IMG/VR virus record: IMGVR_UViG_3300035698_003146
Span: 1-20,080 of that record
Length of the DNA: 20,080 bases
Source: a virus
Strand: one strand, 5' to 3'
Each line of letters opens with the position of its first letter. The first letter of the stretch is position 1. Positions 14,601-20,080 of the stretch are shown here, piece by piece. The position numbers and the translations under genes are program-made. Under the pieces are notes generated by a model. It did not search any database. It was given only the letters and a program-made list of their open reading frames with translations, and was not told where the DNA came from.

Positions 14601-14738
14601 TCTCAAGAAAGTATTTATGGTCAACAAAGCGGCGCGCAAGTAACAAATAATATTTATACTCAAAATGTAGATCAACAAACAATGAATGATATTTCTAACG
14701 ATACACAAACACATATTGCAATGGATGCAGGTTTATAA
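11652..14738 (+). CDS. Tail tape measure protein
   Basis: Sets tail length and fills the tail tube before DNA release. The 1028-residue protein begins at TTG 11652, with AGGAG at 11639-11643 and an 11-base overlap with the chaperone extension. N-terminal tape-measure core at about 70-245: GAAGIAAQEVFDLADSMERV, ALNDPILGITALTRVGVMF, LDELAKETGGAAAAAADTL, GKMKQLGNLMGGAFESYG. A hydrophobic stretch at 307-365 may form membrane-crossing segments during DNA entry. Long charged coiled-coil regions cover about 440-770. A C-terminal HSPSGEGIRIGGSYGEGVVI (845-864) matches a common tape-measure ending. At about 0.15 nm per residue the tail would be roughly 150 nm. No lytic transglycosylase or peptidase motif is seen. 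Confidence 0.95.
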   Translation: MSTRGTEISKLLIKITADNTKALAKMTETEKKAVKTANAIKMMRNTLVYGSIAMITALTYAAKKGTEEWMIQEDAMRQVSNRIEMTGGAAGIAAQEVFDLADSMERVTTYGADVVLQGQAMLLTFTNIGEDVFPRATETMLDMATVFKVDAKNSAIQLGKALNDPILGITALTRVGVMFTEEQKAQIKAMMDVNDIAGAQTIILDELAKETGGAAAAAADTLSGKMKQLGNLMGGAFESYGRGMKGSLMNALDYLTNVFVPVFEDMMESTGYTMGTMVDDVVNGMRGLTSETDKELTEQEKLHYGFGYALYVVWNGLVNVVTIVGNTILGAVTLIVGGVMAITEGAVNAVKWVMNMITPVLAFLNLPMEDHLRAVVKISETSRNLRNTLDNTNIIMPWDNLKPIVSYGEYVADVTTGLDIFDDTVAKTRPELKGLGEGLGEAGKAAEAAKKQFEDNIGVLEELGRAIRESLINNIEDAYEARESLMENYSRTLEQSKNQQINDETFIHNVKKMNAEDEYETKQLSLENQQTALEHSKNVALEAIDEEQNAFNDYIDTQLIRIAELETNRMSMIDNTLNEETSAYNTQIDRIETLIGLENSRYKDEQRTKNLTNLRDQISLEDDLYRKQILINRYNQTAENYKRQDRISTLNEEKEGYKELINTAKVAANDEKDIWSTTFEEMKKGQTDQIPVMDTGFDKRTEDILKNFNYDSNELGTKQSDLDKTFQDSSEELENTFINRLAVIEGGYKTAIVLLEAELETYRVNRDELLNDTSINEMVVNLFTSGDVVRYINENIPDIYKAAKGIGEKVVLGVGDGLEGKALEKSINAFTQSIIDQTEEGLDIHSPSGEGIRIGGSYGEGVVIGMYDSIPDILSAGSTMSDAMLNSMAGVKVGGMANAANAMGNGINFGSEHAGQTMSGGFMSTRPSWDVSAGLTSSGEEYTITDMISMDPNLRNSGANARTTAAMLQGEIAPNQAVRDYQTSQESIYGQQSGAQVTNNIYTQNVDQQTMNDISNDTQTHIAMDAGL

Positions 14739-15598
14739 TGATTTATGGAGTAAAATTTACAAATGCAAATGGAGTAAGCTATGCTTTTGATTCCGGTGAC
14801 ATGTATATTCATTCAGTTACAGGATTAAATGCAAAAGTAATTACAAATTATGTAAAGTCTCCAAATCAAATAGGAGATTATTACGTTGGTAAAACAATTG
14901 GAAGAAGAACAATTGGAATTAATTACACTTTAATGAAATACTCGCAACCTGATTTTTTAGTTGAAAAAGCTTTGATTGATTCTGTTTTTAATCCTTCTTT
15001 GTCAAATACTGACCCTGATGATGATGGAGTAGGGGTATTAGAGTTTTATATTAATTCCGTGAAGTATTCTATAAATGGTAGATGCACTTCACCAACCTAC
15101 GCGGAAACACCCCCAGGCAAGGGAGAAATGGACGTTAAAGGAACTATTAATATTGAATGCCCTTATCCTTATTTTAAAGTAGGAGATTTAATTACAGTTG
15201 ATATGGACTATGTAACAGGCGGTTTGACTTTACCTTTTACACTCCCTTTTACATTGGGTACAAGAAATCCAACTTATAATATTACGATAAATGGTACTGT
15301 CCCAAGCCCTTTTATTTTTGAAGTTTCAGGAATAACAAATCCTAAATTGTCAAATCAGGACATGAAAAGTCTTGGAGTAACAAAAGTCATTGGAACAACT
15401 GAAACTATGGAAATTGATACTACATTTGGAGTTAGATCAGTTGAAATTGATGGAGTGAACTCTTTCCAGTATTTAACAACAGATTCAGAATTTTTCTATT
15501 TATATCCGGGTTTAAACACCTTAACTTATGTTGATTCTGGTACAATTGTTGGTGCTTCAGCACAAATAAAATATTATAACTGGGTGGCCGGAATATGA
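14738..15598 (+). CDS. Distal tail protein (Dit)
   Basis: Forms the ring at the end of the tail tube to which the hub and adhesion proteins attach. The 286-residue length fits the siphovirus Dit family. N-terminal belt region: MIYGVKFTNANGVSYAFDSG, then KTIGRRTIGINYTLM. Central IECPYPYFKVGD (about 140-151) and the C-terminal galectin-like region end with FYLYPGLNTLTYVDSG (252-267) and IKYYNWVAGI, the usual Dit ending. The start overlaps the tape measure stop (TAATG). The order tape measure, Dit, hub is diagnostic. Confidence 0.88.
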   Translation: MIYGVKFTNANGVSYAFDSGDMYIHSVTGLNAKVITNYVKSPNQIGDYYVGKTIGRRTIGINYTLMKYSQPDFLVEKALIDSVFNPSLSNTDPDDDGVGVLEFYINSVKYSINGRCTSPTYAETPPGKGEMDVKGTINIECPYPYFKVGDLITVDMDYVTGGLTLPFTLPFTLGTRNPTYNITINGTVPSPFIFEVSGITNPKLSNQDMKSLGVTKVIGTTETMEIDTTFGVRSVEIDGVNSFQYLTTDSEFFYLYPGLNTLTYVDSGTIVGASAQIKYYNWVAGI

Positions 15599-16644
15599 TC
15601 TTTTTATACGATAGCTCCCTAAACAGGATAAGAGGCTTGGATATTTACCAAAACTTAACTTGGGTTAGGAATTGGCAAAAAGAAGATACTTTTACACTTA
15701 CAATAAATAGACAATCTCCGCATGCTTTAGAGATAGATACTGGCATGTTTATATCTTATGGATCATATCTAGGCTATATAAGGACAATACAAGGATCAGA
15801 AACACTACCCGGAGCAGATAACCTAATTGTAAAAGGTGTGGAATACAACCTATTTAACGATAGATTGATTCAAGACGGCACAGATGCAGGTACTGGCTTT
15901 GATTCTCAAACGGGAAACGCAGAAAACGTAATTAAGCACTATTTAAACGCTAATTTAGTTGCTGGTAGGCAAATACCCAATTTAACAATAGAAACGGCTG
16001 ATTCGAGAGGTTCTGTTGTTACATATGACGGCAGGTTCCAATATTTATCAGATATGATTTATACAGTATGTCAAGCAGCTGATATTGGATGGAAAATTGC
16101 TTTTGATGGATCTTCTTCTACGTTCGTAATTATTGAAGGAGATGACAGAACTTCTTCTCAATCTTTGAATCCACCTTGTATCTTTTCAGTTGAAAACGGT
16201 ACTGCGACAAGAAGAAATTATGTAAAAAGCAATGTTAACTCCAAATCCACTGCATACGTTCTTGGTGCTGGAGCTGCAGCTGCAAGAGCTCAAACAATTG
16301 TAGGTGGGGGCAATACGGGTTTAGACAGAAGAGAAATTTATTCAAGCATGGAAAATACAACCGATGCAACAGAAACAGGGAATAATCTTTTGGCTCGATT
16401 GCCTTTGACGGATCAGAACACATTTGTAATTAGCGAGACTTCTTCGCTTGTTTACAATCGTGATTGGTTTCTTGGTGACAAATGCACAGCAATAGCAGAT
16501 GGAGAAACTTTTGATTTTAGAGTGAAAACTATTACCGAAATAATCACAGCAGCAAAAAAAGAAATAATGCTTTCTTTAGGTGCTACTGATGCGATAAATA
16601 TTACTAATATTACGAAAATACAGACCGCACAGGAGGTATTCTAA
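15595..16644 (+). CDS. Tail hub protein, ReqiPepy6 Gp37-like
   Basis: A 349-residue tail-tip hub of the Gp37-like group (PF14594), related in fold to phage T4 gp27-type hubs. Features: N-terminal LDIYQNLTWVRNWQKEDTFT, GVEYNLFNDRLIQDG (about 82-96), the helix GNAENVIKHYLNAN, RFQYLSDMIYTVCQAADIGW (143-162), and the C-terminal LVYNRDWFLGDKCTAI (284-299), where the family typically has a Y..D..LGD motif. No catalytic peptidase or lysozyme domain is visible, so it is structural. The start overlaps the Dit stop as ATGA. Confidence 0.85.
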   Translation: MIFLYDSSLNRIRGLDIYQNLTWVRNWQKEDTFTLTINRQSPHALEIDTGMFISYGSYLGYIRTIQGSETLPGADNLIVKGVEYNLFNDRLIQDGTDAGTGFDSQTGNAENVIKHYLNANLVAGRQIPNLTIETADSRGSVVTYDGRFQYLSDMIYTVCQAADIGWKIAFDGSSSTFVIIEGDDRTSSQSLNPPCIFSVENGTATRRNYVKSNVNSKSTAYVLGAGAAAARAQTIVGGGNTGLDRREIYSSMENTTDATETGNNLLARLPLTDQNTFVISETSSLVYNRDWFLGDKCTAIADGETFDFRVKTITEIITAAKKEIMLSLGATDAINITNITKIQTAQEVF

Positions 16645-18191
16645 TGGCTGAAAAGAGTATGTTTTGGGATGCCGTAGCAGGTGCACCGAGCTATGATGAT
16701 GCCAAATTATCAGAGTTTTTCCGGGATATTGTGAGAGATGGATATGTTTACAAAACTGGAGATGAATATGACGTTTCAGCAACAAGCCCTGTAACGATGA
16801 CAGTAGACGTGGCTCTTGGAACCGGTTTTGTGCAGGGTTATTGGCACTCGCTTTCAGTTGCTACAAATTTAGCAATTACTGCTGCAGATGGAGCAAATCC
16901 ACGAATTGACAGAGTAGTACTTGAGGCTGATATTGTGAGTGCAGAAGTAACTGTAAAAGTTATTGATGGAGTTGCAGCTGCAATTCCTTCTGCTCCAGCT
17001 CTTACTCAAACAGCTGCAAAATGGCAATTGTCTCTGGCTCAAATATTAGTTGATACAGCAGTTGTTTCAATTACAGATGCTGATATTACGGCTGAAAAAA
17101 ATGACGATGATTTATGTGGTTATTCGATTGCACCTTCCCAAGCAACTCCAAAAAGCGTATTTGACGACTATATTTACCATTTAAATGGTGCAGATGTAGG
17201 AACTACAATAAATCATGGTAGCTATGCCGGTTCGGTGTCAAGCCCAACAAAAATATATTTAATTGGTGGGGCAACAGATTTAGACCAAGTATCAATATTT
17301 ACACCTTCTGTTAGTGCAGCAAATGGAGCTTGGGCAAGTGGAACCAACATGACAACTCCAAGAAGTAGTGCCGCTGCTTGTTTTTATGACGACGGAACTC
17401 AAGAAAGAATTTTTGTGATTGGTGGTAATTCTGGTGGAGCATTAACAACTGTGGAAAGGTATAACATTACAGATGATAACTGGACAGCAAGAACGGCAAT
17501 GACAAACGCAAGGTATAATTTAGGAGCTGCAGAATTAGGTGGTTATATTTATTGTCCTGGTGGTTTAAACAGCAACAAAATGGAAGTTTACAACATATCC
17601 GGAAATAGTTGGGCAGTAAAAACAAATTTACCAACAACTCCTAACGCAAACCCAGCGTATAATACTGTTTGCGTTGGTGCAGGTGATTTAATGTACATTG
17701 CTTTTTATAACACCTTAGGGGCTTCAGTTTTTTACTCTTATAAGCTTTCCACAGATGCTTACACTGCATTAGCAGCTCCGGCTTTAAATGTAAATTCATT
17801 ATTTAATATTGATGGGTTTATTTATGGGCTTCAAGCGAATGTTATCTATAGGTACAATATAACAGAAGATGCTTGGGAAACAGTAACCGCGGCATCTGGG
17901 TTAGGAATAAGCAATATAATTCGAGCTTGTATCTACAAAAATACATTTTTTAAATCAGTGTCAACGACTGCAGCAACTGGTTGGTATACAGTTATTCGAG
18001 ACCTTTCAATCACAGCAAACAAAAGTGGTATTGCAGGATTTATTGATAGGAATGATATAAAATATAAAGTTTTTAATACTGTTTCTTTAGCTGGTGGTGA
18101 TTCCATAGCCGTTAAAGTGAGTCAAGGGTTGAAAATGTATGTAAATGATACCACCGCAACGGCAACGGCAGATATTGAGATTCTATTATGA
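16644..18191 (+). CDS. Tail tip / receptor-binding protein with kelch propeller
   Basis: A 515-residue protein, probably peripheral to the hub and engaged in host binding. Residues 1-160 form a baseplate-type attachment domain: FFRDIVRDGYVY, GTGFVQGYWHSL, ANPRIDRVVLEADI, VKVIDGVAAAIPSAPALT, ending in DDLCGYS. Residues about 200-420 contain kelch repeats, a beta-propeller fold: KIYLIGG (203-209), RIFVIGG (255-261), VERYNITDDNWTARTAM (270-286), YIYCPGG (301-307), MEVYNISGNSWAVKTNL (313-329), and more degenerate FIYG and YRYNITEDAWETV blades. About five blades are visible. The C-terminal 90 residues are beta-rich. The start overlaps the hub stop (TAATG), with CAGGAGG at 16630-16636. Receptor binding is inferred. 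Confidence 0.82.
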   Translation: MAEKSMFWDAVAGAPSYDDAKLSEFFRDIVRDGYVYKTGDEYDVSATSPVTMTVDVALGTGFVQGYWHSLSVATNLAITAADGANPRIDRVVLEADIVSAEVTVKVIDGVAAAIPSAPALTQTAAKWQLSLAQILVDTAVVSITDADITAEKNDDDLCGYSIAPSQATPKSVFDDYIYHLNGADVGTTINHGSYAGSVSSPTKIYLIGGATDLDQVSIFTPSVSAANGAWASGTNMTTPRSSAAACFYDDGTQERIFVIGGNSGGALTTVERYNITDDNWTARTAMTNARYNLGAAELGGYIYCPGGLNSNKMEVYNISGNSWAVKTNLPTTPNANPAYNTVCVGAGDLMYIAFYNTLGASVFYSYKLSTDAYTALAAPALNVNSLFNIDGFIYGLQANVIYRYNITEDAWETVTAASGLGISNIIRACIYKNTFFKSVSTTAATGWYTVIRDLSITANKSGIAGFIDRNDIKYKVFNTVSLAGGDSIAVKVSQGLKMYVNDTTATATADIEILL

Positions 18192-18544
18192 GTGCAGTCG
18201 ATACTGGAGAACAAGGAAATAAATCTGTTTTAATTACTAACACAACAATTAAAGCAAACTTAATTAATGATATTACACATATTTATAATTGTTTAATGAA
18301 TGAAGTTCCAGGAGTTGGGATTGTAGATTTTTCTTTCAATGATTTAACTCCAGTATTAGTTGCTAATTTTATTGTAGGCTCAAGTAGGGTCTATGTCGAT
18401 GGTGTAAGACAGTTATTTTCAACTTATACAGAATTTCCAGGAACTGGGCATATTGTTTTTACAGCAGCCCCAGCTGGAGGAACTACCGTAACTGCCGATT
18501 TTGATCAGTCAACAACTTTTGATTGGTCTGACTTAACAGCATAA
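18188..18544 (+). CDS. Small tail fibre-like protein
   Basis: A 118-residue protein. The N-terminal 45 residues are helical; residues about 50-118 contain SSRVYVDGVRQLFSTYTEFP then TGHIVFTAAPAGGTTVTADF, a repeated type of beta module found in tail fibres and other virion adhesion proteins (V-x-VDG-x-R...G-x-I-x-F-x-x-AP-x-x-G-x-x-V-x-x-D). The start overlaps the kelch gene stop as ATGA, so co-translation and assembly with it are likely. Exact role unknown; a tail tip or fibre linker is the best guess. Confidence 0.6.
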   Translation: MSAVDTGEQGNKSVLITNTTIKANLINDITHIYNCLMNEVPGVGIVDFSFNDLTPVLVANFIVGSSRVYVDGVRQLFSTYTEFPGTGHIVFTAAPAGGTTVTADFDQSTTFDWSDLTA

Positions 18545-18557
18545 AGGAGTATTACGA

Positions 18558-20027
18558 ATGGCTAATATTAAAAGAGTTCGTTACGTAAATCCAGAAACAG
18601 GTTTGTCTTGTTATTTTACTGGTGTATTTAGACCAGAAGATCCGAACAAAGATTTACAATATTTTGATGATACAGATGGAGCGTGGAGAAGTACTCCAGT
18701 TTCTCCATACCCAGACCTTACAGAAAGTACAATCGTAAAAGGTCTATATTATAAAAATGAAAGTCGAAAAAAATGGGCAAACGGCTTTTATGAATTTACA
18801 TTTTATTCAAAACTTGGAGCAGTGAAAGCTCCAACAACTGATGATATTATGTCAACTAACACCACAAGAATTAAAATCCAAAACGATACAATTTATGGAG
18901 TTGCCGCTACAGATGCCTCAAGGAAAATTATAAATGATGCCGCTAATTCAATTATAGCCGCCTTAGGTGTAACAATTGGAGCAGATTATGAAGGTGTTGC
19001 AACTAGTGGAAGTAATACAACAATTGTAGAAGCTCTTGCAATGTGGAATGTAAACATTTGGGCTTCTGTTGGAGATTTAGAAAATTTATGTGTGGTTGAA
19101 AGATTGGCTACTGGAAAAAGATATGGTTCAAAAATTGTTTCCAATACAAATACAACATTAACTGTAGATGCTTTAGCAAGTGGTTATTTAGTAGTTGCTG
19201 GAGATAAGTTCTACATAAAGAGAAATTCAAATGCCGTTGATATTAAGTCAGTTGGTGGAACAGTCCAGACTGGTGGAGATTGGACAGCATTACTAACTGG
19301 GATAGATGCCGATACGGGAAATATTGTGACAAACACAGGTATTATAGCAGGAGATACTACAAGCATTGATGGTAAACTAACTGATACAAATACCAAATTA
19401 GATACAGTTAACACCAATTTAGGTACAATTGAAACAGATATTGAAGCTATAAATACCGATACTAGTGCAATTTTATTAGACACTGCAAACATGGATACAA
19501 ATTTAAATACTATGACAGCAGACTTGGCAACAGTGAAAACAGATGTAGCCATAATAAAGGACAATACGGATGAGATTGAAACTAAACTAGACACAGTCAA
19601 CGTAAATCTTGGGACAATAGAAACAGACATAGAAGCAGTAAATTCAGACACAACCAGTATGGATGGTAAGCTCACAACAGTTAACGCAAATTTGGGGACA
19701 ATAGAAGATGATGTTGAATTGTTGGTAGGGGACACTGTAACAAACTATGCGGTTACTTTAACAGATTCAGACACTCAATATTCTCAAGTAATTCCAAACG
19801 GTGCGAAACACGTTTATGTAAATATTAGAGATGGAGTGTCAACAGATCATTTTAGGATTGCATGGGTAACAGGAAAAGTAGCCGCACCAACAGACCCATA
19901 CACAAAAGCTGACGGGAATGCTTATTATCAAACCCCGAATAATATAGTTTTGAACTTGCAATCAAAAACGCTTTACCTAGCTGGTTCTGCGGATGGAATG
20001 GTTGCACAAATCGAGGTGATAGGATGA
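18558..20027 (+). CDS. Tail fibre protein with long coiled coil
   Basis: A 489-residue protein, probably a trimeric fibre or tip appendage. Residues 1-90 are an N-terminal attachment-like domain (NPETGLSCYFTGVFRPEDPN). Residues about 95-245 are a mixed domain with a strand-rich segment (VERLATGKRYGSKIVSNTNT). Residues 268-392 form a heptad coiled coil with a/d positions as Leu, Val and Ile. It contains repeats of KLDTVNTNLGTIETDIEA at 279-303, 342-366 and, diverged, 370-393. The C-terminal 393-489 is beta-rich (VIPNGAKHVYVNIRDG), probably a knob that could bind the cell surface. AAGGAG at 18544-18549 precedes the start. The order after the kelch gene supports a tail appendage. Confidence 0.8.
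   Translation: MANIKRVRYVNPETGLSCYFTGVFRPEDPNKDLQYFDDTDGAWRSTPVSPYPDLTESTIVKGLYYKNESRKKWANGFYEFTFYSKLGAVKAPTTDDIMSTNTTRIKIQNDTIYGVAATDASRKIINDAANSIIAALGVTIGADYEGVATSGSNTTIVEALAMWNVNIWASVGDLENLCVVERLATGKRYGSKIVSNTNTTLTVDALASGYLVVAGDKFYIKRNSNAVDIKSVGGTVQTGGDWTALLTGIDADTGNIVTNTGIIAGDTTSIDGKLTDTNTKLDTVNTNLGTIETDIEAINTDTSAILLDTANMDTNLNTMTADLATVKTDVAIIKDNTDEIETKLDTVNVNLGTIETDIEAVNSDTTSMDGKLTTVNANLGTIEDDVELLVGDTVTNYAVTLTDSDTQYSQVIPNGAKHVYVNIRDGVSTDHFRIAWVTGKVAAPTDPYTKADGNAYYQTPNNIVLNLQSKTLYLAGSADGMVAQIEVIG
19392..19736 (+). repeat. Repeats encoding coiled-coil heptads in the fibre gene
   Basis: Three related units: 19392-19466, 19581-19655 and a diverged one at 19665-19736, encoding variants of KLDTVNxNLGTIETDIEAxN. 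Protein identity between the first two is very high while third-codon positions differ at many sites, so the repeat is old or kept by selection for the coiled coil rather than a recent DNA duplication. Confidence 0.75.
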
Positions 20028-20080
20028 TTGGAATAGCTAGACAAGAATTTACTGATCCAGTTTATGGGATTAAGTGGGAC
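20024..20080 (+). CDS. Start of a further tail-tip gene (partial)
   Basis: ATG 20024 overlaps the fibre stop as ATGA, and GAGGTGATAGG lies just upstream. The frame is open to the right edge and reads MIGIARQEFTDPVYGIKWD, 19 codons. Too short to identify. Its overlap continues the coupled operon, so another tail appendage, chaperone or lysis gene could follow. Confidence 0.55.
   Translation, partial: MIGIARQEFTDPVYGIKWD

Noticed and set aside
16235-16785. Minus-strand frames across the hub/kelch gene junction
   Set aside because: Both overlap well-supported genes and give His/Leu/Gln-rich translations without start context.
19211-19735. Long minus-strand frame opposite the fibre coiled-coil region
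   Set aside because: It mirrors the repetitive Asp/Thr-rich coding strand, giving a Ser/Val-rich translation typical of an antisense shadow. No ribosome site, and every well-supported gene is on the + strand.

Overview
The window is an AT-rich stretch of a tailed double-stranded DNA phage (or prophage) genome. It holds the packaging, head and tail structural module, all on the + strand. It starts at the edge of or inside a small-terminase-like gene and ends 57 bases into an unidentified gene beyond a tail fibre. No contractile sheath, tail tube/sheath pair or baseplate wedge genes are seen. The tape measure, Dit and Gp37-like hub order points to a long-tailed, non-contractile (siphovirus) particle. 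The host is not identifiable from the sequence. Strong AGGAGG-type ribosome binding sites, an AT-rich coding bias and a Dit/Gp37-like tail tip would fit a low-GC Gram-positive host, but this is inference.

Layout: (1) 1-511, small terminase-like protein with two helix-turn-helix segments; its frame is open to the left edge. (2) 514-2326, six small genes of unknown function, tightly coupled, lying between the small and large terminase. They include a pair sharing a YWIT motif and a pair sharing a C-x2-C-I-F cysteine cluster. (3) 2327-2359, a 10-codon micro-ORF bridging to terL. (4) 2359-7635, head module: large terminase, portal fused to a MuF minor head domain, HK97-type prohead protease, and HK97-fold major capsid protein with an N-terminal scaffold-like segment. 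(5) 7650-10520, decoration-like protein, small genes, head-tail connector, HK97 gp10-like protein, presumed tail terminator and two small unknowns. (6) 10532-14738, tail tube protein, tail assembly chaperone with a hidden +1-frame extension, and tape measure protein. (7) 14738-20080, tail tip: Dit, Gp37-like hub, a kelch-propeller receptor-binding candidate, a small fibre-like protein, a coiled-coil fibre, and the start of one further gene.

The genes work as one assembly line. Terminase packages DNA through the portal into a capsid matured by the protease. Connectors and terminator join head to tail. Chaperones wind the tube around the tape measure. The tip proteins carry adhesion domains. 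Most junctions are ATGA or TAATG overlaps or gaps under about 35 bases, so transcription and translation are probably coupled across the module. I saw no convincing promoter, rho-independent terminator, tRNA, CRISPR array, insertion sequence, integrase, lysis or replication gene, and no gene-free stretch above 300 bases. Points most worth a second look are the +1-frame chaperone extension (11408-11662), the GC-rich hairpin at 11154-11180, the inter-terminase cassette, and the kelch propeller in the tail tip.
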